Assembly: GCA_015680685.1 (NCBI GenBank)
Contig: MNCI01008611.1
Span: 364,107-428,106 of the forward strand
Source: Gnetum montanum
Taxonomy: Eukaryota; Streptophyta; Gnetopsida; Gnetales; Gnetaceae
Direction: 5' to 3'
DNA: 64,000 nt
This document shows positions 57,596-64,000 of the stretch, piece by piece. A program made the position numbers and the translations under genes. The notes under the pieces were generated by a model, which searched no databases, was not told the DNA's origin, and saw only the letters and a list, made by a program, of their open reading frames with translations. Each line of letters begins with the position of its first letter. Positions within the stretch are counted from its first letter, which is position 1.

Positions 57596-58347
57596 TTATG
57601 TGGTTGCTACATACAGGCATCTTTGTCTCAGAGTTTCAAGGGCACACTTGTTGCATGGAGGAGATGCGGAGCATTCCTCCATGTCATCACCTGATGAATC
57701 ACTGTATGTGATGCATGGAACTTTCTTCTTCTCGATCTTTCCATAAATGTTTATCTTGGATATCTCCAAGGAAAGATCACGGATCCCTAGGCATGCATCT
57801 ATTGTGCTTAGCCATGCCCTTCCCATTGTAATTGGAAGTCCCCTTTGTCATTGTTAACTTCAATCACCAGAAAGTCAGCTGGGTATGACCAGCCACTCAC
57901 AGTGGTAACAATGTCCTCCACCAATCCCAAGGGCATGGTGATGGACTAGTCTGCCAGCTCTAGTTGAATGTTGCTCTTCTTAGGTTGGGGTAGGTTCCAG
58001 GCTTGATACATCTCTCGTGAAATAAAGTTGACTCCGGAACTTGAGTCAAGAAGAGCCTTATGAGGTTCGTTCCTAGCGACTTGGAGGTAGATTAAGGAAC
58101 TTCCAGGATCAGTTAGTTTCTTGGGAAGGTGTCCTACCTTGATCCAGTGAGTTACAGTATGCGTTAACATAACCGTCTGCGTTGAGCTCTGATTTTGGTT
58201 TGAAAGGAGCTCTGAAGCCTTATGTGTTGGAGGAGTGGTTGCAGACTCAACTGCTTGTTGTTGTGAGAGCTTGTCTGGGCTTTTGGTTTTGAATAAAGGT
58301 CTTCTCTTTTTACAGTTGTCAAAACCAGCAACGGGTTGAATGTTCAT
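57596..58347 (-). pseudogene. Aspartic protease of element E
   Basis: The minus-strand frame 58347-57946 reads THWIKVGHLPKKLTD, SLIYLQVARNEPHKALLDSSSGVNFISREMY. It continues at 57826-57596 with MGRAWLSTIDACLGIRDLSLEI and KVPCITYSD. The fold matches retropepsins. The catalytic Asp is present, but D-S/T-G reads DSS, and a frame break separates the halves. Either the enzyme is inactive or the copy has a sequence error here. Confidence 0.75.
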
Positions 58348-58746
58348 AGCTCTCGTAGCGTTACGTTGCTACGGTTGAGTAGGGAGTTCCCCTTGCATTG
58401 TTGGAGCAGGTGGTATGGGAACTACTGGTGGAAGAGAGGTGGACGGATTAGGAGGATGGCATGGATGTGGAGGATAAGGAGTCCATCTAAAGTACTCCCA
58501 AACTTGGTAGTGATGTTGGGGAGTTGTATGACCCATGGAGTCACTTGGAGAAATCGGCTACTGCATGTAGTATCCATAAGGTTTTGGATGCTAGTAAGGG
58601 TACTATTGTTTCAGCGATGGCATCCCCCATGACTGTGGGTATTGCCACTGCTGATGTTGTCCAATGGGTTGTGGTGGAGTTCCACTTAGATAGTACATCA
58701 ACGGTTGGTGGAACTGTCTTGGGTTACCTTGGGGATAAGGTAACCT

Positions 58747-60669
58747 TCAGGGTATCTGCCGTCTGTTGAGTCTCGGGTTGAGTGCATACACCCCAAGCTC
58801 TTGTGGATGTGAGATGATTGGACAACATCCCTTAGGATGGTCATATTGGCAGATCTCACATCCACCGTCATTGTCTAAATCTGAATCCACAACCTCATCG
58901 GAGATAGTTATTTTTCCCTTACCCTTGTCACATGCAGAGCCTGAATCTCTCCGCATTGTCTTGTCCTTGTCACTACTTTGTTCCTCCTTAGACTCCTCTA
59001 CGATTTTCAAAACAAGTTCAAGTCTACTATCTAAGGAGTCCTATATCTGATCTACCTTTGCTGCCACCTTTGTTGTTAGCTTCTGAAGTGGCAAGGTCTT
59101 TTTGTTCACCAACTCCTCAAGTGGTGACTCATCATCTTCATCGCAAAATCTCACTCCCTTATTTCGGAGGGAAGGATCATGGTTATATTCTTCCGTGCTT
59201 TCTCTTTTNTGGCTACTTGTTCCAACAATCTTTGAATTTCATGGGATCTAAGTTCTGATAGTCTCCCTTGGGCATAAGTCCCAAGGGTTCTCCTAGCCTC
59301 ATACCTTACCCCATCCACAAGATGGTGAAGTTGATCTCGCTGTGCGTAACCATGGCTCGGGCAATGATGTAGCAATGCATAGTAGTGGTCCATGGTAGCA
59401 TCCAAGGGTTCATGAATACCTTGCTTCCATCCTTGGATCTGCTTATGCAAGTTAGACACTCTAGAGTACGTTTGATACTTATTGTTGAAGAGTTCTAACA
59501 TTGTACTCCACCTCCTGATGGTTTTTGGTTCTAAGGATCCATACCAACTCTCTGCTTCCTTAATGAGTGTCCTGGGAAACAACTTTAGTTTCTGCCACTT
59601 GTTCTCTATGTTTTGCAAGTTGTAGGCATCATGAAATGCCTGTAACTGGTTTTGCGGATCTACATTATATTCGCCTTTGAAGCGTGGGATGTTGTTCATG
59701 TCTAAGCACTTGATCTGACTATCTTTTAAATGCCTTGTTGGGATTCTCACTACCTCCATTATATCTAGCATGCTTCAGGTGGTAAGTAGGGGTTCATCAT
59801 TATCATCTCTTTCATGACGTCTATGATGTCTCCGTTGTTCCCTACTTTCCCTTTGTTCATGCCTATACTCTCTAGATTTCCCTCGTCCTCTCTCTCGACT
59901 CTCTCATCAAAGTCTGTCATCTTGCTTACCTCTATCCTCACTGTTATGCTTCTTATGACTGCACCCAGATGTGGAAGGAGAGGCTGAATGATGAGATGAA
60001 GGGGAAGAAGAAGGAGAGCCATCGCCATGGCGATGTCTCCTACCTTCTCTTCGGTTATCCTTGCCTTGATTGTGGTGATGATCAAAGGGCCTGTCCTTGT
60101 CATATTCCCTCTGTGAACAGTTGGTATTCACAGGGATCCGAACCAGGGTTGTGTATCATGGAGCGTAAGTTCTGATACCCCACCTCCTCACTTCCATTAG
60201 GAGGAGGAACATTTTTCGATAGAGAACCCGTTATAAGTGGTTCACCATCTCCAATTTTACTTAGGACGTGCGGGACCTCTTTACCCTTCAACTGTGTATG
60301 TTGGCTCTCCTGCCTTGAGTCCCTTAGACATTGCAATGGTGTGGGATGAGAATCCCTCATGCCAAAATCTGCCGCAACTTACTCAACATATAATTCTGTC
60401 ATGCCAATCTGTGCCAAAGCACGAAGGAGCATGTTGGGGATTACATGATCTGGAGGTAACACTATGTTACCATGCAAGTCTGTCCAGCGCATCTGTTCAT
60501 CCGAATGGAGGATAAAAGTATAATCAGGTATATACTCATCGGGATGAGTATATACCACCCTATATTGTTGAGGAACTAGCTGAATTTGGTTATGTGTTTT
60601 AGATTGCCGACTATTTCTAGTATGATCCCTAGGTGGTGTGTTGCTCTTATGAGAAGAAGAAGAAGGCAT
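58747..60669 (-). pseudogene. gag of element E
   Basis: The frame opens at the ATG at 60669 (MPSSSSHKSN). The N-terminal domain includes YTHPDEYIPDYTFILHSDEQ, then WTDLHGNIVLPPDHVIPNML. A single in-frame stop at about 60379 is followed by the same frame to 60100. A charged Arg/His/Ser-rich linker (60131-59907) follows. The Retrotrans_gag core is open from 59771 to 59151 (LKLFPRTLIKEAESWYGSLE, IQGWKQG, LLHHCPSHGYAQRDQLHHL). The nucleocapsid zinc knuckle is CEICQYDHPKGCC at about 58866-58823, followed by GVYALNPRLNRRQ. A single N at 59209 falls in the core. A few lesions only; the gene is almost complete. Confidence 0.85.
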
Positions 60670-60790
60670 TGTGTCTTATTGGTGTGCTATTTACCGTTAT
60701 ATAATTTTTGTTTAATTAACCCTAAGGTTTGTTTAAGCTCCCAACGATGTAAGTGATTTCCTATGTTATACTTAGCGCACAAACACTTAG

Positions 60791-60809
60791 TCCCCGACAA
60801 CGACGCCAA
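60791..60809 (-). other. Primer-binding site, tRNA-Asp type (element E)
   Basis: On the minus strand TTGGCGTCGTTGTCGGGGA directly follows the 5' LTR. It differs at two positions, both C to T, from the complement of the plant tRNA-Asp 3' end. Confidence 0.8.
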
Positions 60810-61423
60810 TGATGAGTGGTGAGGTACCCCTACACTCAACCATACGAATACGAGTGTAACACGCACAATCTGGTCNTCACACCTTGAACCGATGCAACCG
60901 TGGCTACCAAACGCTAGTCGTTGCTGGGATCACCACGCGTAACGCACGTGCTCGAAGCGGTCATACTGAGGCACTTAACTAGGAGAGAAGGGTTGAGAGA
61001 GATTTAATAACTAAGAAAGAAATTAAATGATAAACAATAAATAACATTAAATAAAGTCCTAATTAGCCTATTCCATGCACTGTAAGGTTTATTCAAGAAG
61101 TTCGTCTTTATTACCGTACACAAACGTGTGTTCAGGTACAATGTCTGCTCGAATAAAGATCCGTTCACTTTGGAGTTCCTACTATGGGCACATGGAAAAT
61201 ATTCTATCTTTGGAGAGTTCAAACTGCCAGAGTTTCCCTATGGTCTAGGCCTAGCATGAAAAACAAGGGAGAGCTGCCTCTTATTTATAGACTTGGTGGC
61301 ACACTGCGATATCGCGGGGGATGATGTGATATCATGTATGTGATATCACGTGGGATGAGATATCGCGGCAGATGCGATATCGTGTACGCGATATCGTGGC
61401 CCATGCGATATCACATCCCATCA
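60810..61423 (-). repeat. 5' LTR of element E, shortened at an N
   Basis: The LTR is 614 bp and matches 54650-55498 except that about 235 bases are missing at the single N (60876). This looks like an assembly or gap-closing artefact rather than a natural deletion. The minus-strand TATAAATA is at 61289-61282 and the GATATC palindrome array at about 61305-61415. Confidence 0.85.
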
Positions 61424-61428
61424 AACTT
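61424..61428 (+). repeat. Target-site duplication of element E, right copy (AACTT)
   Basis: AACTT lies directly after the terminal CA and matches 54645-54649. Confidence 0.9.
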
Positions 61429-61982
61429 GATACTTTGATCAACATCTCATCAACTTTAGGAAGTGGATACTTATCCTTCTTTAAAACTTCATTCAAATTC
61501 CTGAAGTCTACACAAAGCCTAATGTTGCCATTTTTCTTTCTTACTGGAGCAAGGTTAGTAAGCCATGTCGAATATCGGATTGGATATATGATTTGGGCTT
61601 GTAATAACTTCTTGATCTTGGCTTCCATAGCTGGTTCAAATGATAAATTGAATTTCCTTTGTTTTTGCTTAATGGTTTTACAACCTTCTATTAAAGGAAT
61701 TTTATGTGTCATCACATCTAGTCTAAAAGCTTTAAGATCATCATAAGACCAAGAAAAATTGTCCAAAATATTTTTTAGAAGTGATAACAAGTTTTGCTTT
61801 AAAATTGAATTCTTTTCATTTGTGATATTTAACACCTTTGACATCTCATTAGATCCAAGATTTACGTTGAAAGCTTGAACATTGGGATTTTGTATATCCT
61901 TTCTAGTAAACAAATTTTTCACAAACTCAAATTCATAATCAATTATCCTTTTAGGAATGAAATTTGCCTTAGATTTTGACAT
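61429..61982 (-). pseudogene. Reverse transcriptase of element B, N-terminal part
   Basis: The minus-strand frame reads a pre-RT linker, then NFSWSYDDLKAFRLDVMTHKI, FEPAMEAKIKKLLQAQIIYP and WLTNLAPVRKKNGNIRLCVD, FRNLNEVLKKDKYPLPKVDEM. These are the opening RT blocks of gypsy elements of the Tat type (FAWSYDDM, HRL, PVKKKNGK, CVDFRDLN). The frame is open up to the insertion of element E at 61428, beyond which it resumes at 54649. Confidence 0.85.
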
Positions 61983-62149
61983 TGTCTTAGGTATGACTTG
62001 ACTTCAAATTCTTGTTTGTTTCTCATGAACTTAAGTACTTGATCATCATCTTCAAATACTTACAAATGTTTTATGTCATCTAGTACTGATGGTTGATGTT
62101 CTTGAATCATTACACACCCATATCGTTCTATCTTTTGCATGCCTAATGT

Positions 62150-62560
62150 CGTAGCTGCTCTTGCTAAGTCATCTTCTATATAATTACCTTCTCTACCTAT
62201 ATGTTCTATCTGGTAGAGCTGAAACTATTCTAATAGTTTGCAAACAAGTTGTTTATAAGGTTGTAAAAATGAGCTTTTCACTATGCAATTATCTTTAGCT
62301 TGTTCACAAACTAATCTTGAATCTTCTTTCATAGTGATTACCTTGATTTCTCTTTCCAAACCTATTCTAATACCAATACACAAAGCTTCATATTCGGCCT
62401 TGTTGTTAGTACAAGGGAAATATAAATGAATTGCGTTTAGAATTTCTGGTGAATCATTTCTTACTATAACTATCCCAGCTCCTGCACCTTTAGAATTACA
62501 TGAGCCATCAAAATACAATTCCCATTTGTTCTCAAAAGTTAAGAGATTTTTAAGCCACAT
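62150..62560 (-). pseudogene. Archaeal-type RNase H of element B, upstream of RT
   Basis: The frame 62560-62225 reads KWELYFDGSCNSKGAGAGIVIV, FPCTNNKAEYEALCIGIRIGLE and KEDSRLVCEQ. These give the three acidic positions (FDGS, AEYEAL, DSRL) of the RVT_3/archaeal RNase H family. The end EHIGREGNY, DDLARAA (about 62200-62155) completes the fold. In Tat/Ogre elements this extra RNase H normally follows the gypsy RNase H and precedes integrase. Here it lies 5' of RT on the same strand, with about 170 bases of in-style linker between them. A frame change occurs between the domains. Confidence 0.8.
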
Positions 62561-62741
62561 TTGGCAAGTCTCTCTTTGGTAATGGAAAAAATCAAAATTA
62601 GCTTCAAATATCTTGGAGTGTTGGTTGTAACTATCATGAAGTTACAACTTCCATGGGAAGTTTCAATTCTCATAGAAAATAAACTAATATTTACCAAATG
62701 TTCCTAAATCTTTCCTTTTTCCTAAATTGTAATATGGATAT
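62535..62741 (-). repeat. LTR fragment of the element B family
   Basis: The segment matches 49285-49495 of the 3' LTR of B closely (TTTTTAAGCCACATTTGGCAAG, then AATATCTTGGAGTGTTGG). It is the U3 part only. It is fused on its low side to the archaeal RNase H and on its high side, at GGATATC/AACTATC, to the duplicated host gene. Confidence 0.8.
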
Positions 62742-63430
62742 CAACTATCTTAATAGTGTTCAGTGTCATTTACCTTTAAGGCATGACACTATTTCAAATG
62801 AAAGCAGTAGAATAGTATCAAAATTAAATTTTAATTTTTTAAAAAAGCATACCATGGTGTCACAGAGATAAGCAAAGACTACTATATCAGCTATAGATGG
62901 ACAAAGTCCATTGCCACCAAAAACTGATCTTTGAATTAAATTTTCATCAAAATCTTTGAATTTGTTTAGAACAGGGAGTGGATTAGCATGAAAATCAGCA
63001 GCAAATGTTAACCATCTCAAAACCTGAAAAATAAAAAAAAACATTGAAATAGACCAAGGAGTACATCTACATAGCCATCCATCCGATAAAGTAGAATATT
63101 CCTTACCTCCTCCCGATTCTCAAAATAGACACTAAAAGTTCTTTGTTCTTGAAAAGATTCTAGCAAGTTTGAAAATAGTGATTTGAGATGTGGTTAAACT
63201 TGGTACGCTTTTGAAAAGTGATCCTACATGAATCATAGCAAATATGTCAAAATCTGCAGTAAATTTTGTAATTTGGATCAAGAAATGCAATGACATAAAG
63301 GATAGATATAGATATGTTACAGAGAAATGACATCATTGCAGAAACTTCTTTACAGTTTAAATTAAATGCATAAGCAAAACTACACAAGGTTTGAGACGGT
63401 GAGTGCTTTTGCGAATGGAATGACATGCAA
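62741..63430 (-). pseudogene. Second, broken copy of AIMP1-like exons 2 and 3
   Basis: It is the same orientation and exon-intron structure as 9905-10785, including introns, so it is a genomic rather than a processed copy. Exon 3 (62853-63023) is open and keeps its AG and GT sites, reading VLRWLTFAADFHANPLPVL and GGNGLCPSIADIVVFAYL. Exon 2 (63107-63253) has a TAA where the first copy has the Tyr codon of QVYP, plus a 22-base insertion near 63205. It lacks the 179-bp tandem duplication. Any exon 4 was lost at the junction at 62741. Confidence 0.8.
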
Positions 63431-64000
63431 ACACAAATGGTAAATTTTATAATATACTTTCCTACTTCTTAAACTCAACAATTAAAACAAAAATAATGAA
63501 ATTTTTTTCTCATGGGTTATTGACATGTCTAAAGGTAGATTCCTAGCAACTTACGCCTATTGTAAACATCAATCATGCTTTCGTGCATAGGGGTTTAGGC
63601 TTTTAATCATTGTATTATGCATAGGGGTTTAGGCTTTTAATCATTGTATTATGGCTATTGAGTAGGAATGAGTTCCCAAATAATCATGAAAAAGCACTTG
63701 CAAAGCATTTGATGGGGTATGTCTAGTTTACAGCCCCATGAGTTTGTTTAACATCCAAAGAAAGGTTGTTACTGAATTTCCAAGACTAACTCAGCTTATC
63801 AATGCTTCTCTCAAAATTCTTTAAAGTTTTAATATCAAACATGATGCATATCTATGATAAAGGGAAAACGTGGAATATGACATGGAAAACATGGAAAAGG
63901 ATGATGAAGCATATTTCATGTTTTTCTATAATAACATGTAAATTATTAATATTAATAGCTGAGATTGTCTTTCAAAAGTTCAGTTGAAAAATCATGTGTT
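63431..64000. other. Probable intron or flank of the pseudogene copy
   Basis: No coding similarity is seen. The start of this stretch corresponds to the sequence missing in the N gap of the first copy. A 34-bp unit (GCATAGGGGTTTAGG...) occurs twice at 63585-63652. Confidence 0.4.
63585..63652 (+). repeat. 34-bp tandem repeat, two copies
   Basis: The unit starting GCATAGGGGTTTAGGC at 63585 is repeated exactly from 63619. Confidence 0.9.

Larger units (their letters stand above)
54650..61423 (-). mobile_element. Element E: gag-protease-only Athila-type retrotransposon, complete and nested
   Basis: The element is 6.8 kb, bounded by LTRs (54650-55498 and 60810-61423) and a perfect AACTT target duplication, and inserted in the RT of element B. 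On the minus strand it has 5' LTR, tRNA-Asp primer site (60791-60809), gag (60669 to about 58747), protease (58347-57596), a spacer of about 2 kb and a polypurine tract (55499-55507). It has no RT, RNase H, integrase or ORFX. It resembles the gag-bearing non-autonomous class sometimes called TR-GAG, with a protease added. Its frames are the best kept in the window, so it is probably the youngest insertion. Confidence 0.9.
48039..62741 (-). mobile_element. Element B: Tat-like Ty3/gypsy retrotransposon with archaeal-type RNase H upstream of RT
   Basis: On the minus strand, 5' to 3': LTR remnant (62741-62535), archaeal-type RNase H (62560-62150), RT (61982-61429, continuing 54649-54250), gypsy RNase H (about 54133-53774), integrase (about 53660-52442), an unassigned 2.9 kb region, polypurine tract and 3' LTR (49572-48039). 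Element E (54650-61423) sits in the RT with its target duplication. gag and protease are missing; a deletion joins the LTR U3 to the archaeal RNase H. That the LTR fragment and 3' LTR belong to this element is inferred from matching family and orientation. Confidence 0.7.

Overview
The window looks like nuclear DNA of a seed plant, most likely a conifer or other gymnosperm. That placing is an inference from low GC, large AT-rich non-coding tracts, many decayed Athila-, Tat- and Copia-type retrotransposons and L1-type LINEs, and few genes. It is a draft assembly: there is one 418-base N gap (10786-11203) and single Ns at 59209 and 60876. No bacterial-type operon, rRNA, tRNA or CRISPR is visible.

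Layout. 1-2950: the 5' two thirds of an L1-type LINE on the minus strand. 2951-9753: AT-rich, gene-poor DNA with a diverged two-copy repeat. 9754-11591: the only host gene found, on the minus strand. It encodes a protein whose N-terminal GST-C-like domain resembles plant Arc1p/AIMP1-type tRNA-synthetase cofactors. Part of one exon is tandemly duplicated and one intron holds the N gap. 11960-13509: the 5' part of a plus-strand LINE, cut by an Athila-type element (element A).

13510-39269: element A (plus) with order LTR, gag, protease, RT, RNase H, integrase, spacer, then an env-position ORF (ORFX). It has been invaded by a solo LTR inside its own LTR (14213-15171), by an LTR of another family between protease and RT (about 20270-21700), by a 10.6 kb relative lacking pol (element C, 25810-36458), and by a Copia LTR (39270-40110). 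Then come LINE remnants (40112-43843, plus then minus) and the 3' half of a Copia element on minus (43844-48038).

48039-62741: a Tat-like Ty3/gypsy element on minus (element B). It has a 3' LTR, integrase, gypsy RNase H, RT and, unusually, an archaeal-type RNase H upstream of the RT. Its RT is split by a complete gag-protease-only Athila relative (element E, 54650-61423) flanked by a perfect 5-bp target duplication. 62741-63430: a second, broken copy of two exons and the introns of the host gene, in the same orientation as the first and 52 kb away.

Together A, C and E form a reduction series of one Athila-like lineage: A has gag, protease, pol and ORFX; C has gag, protease and ORFX; E has gag and protease only. 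C and E would depend on an autonomous relative for reverse transcription and integration. Every retroelement frame seen is interrupted; E is the least decayed.
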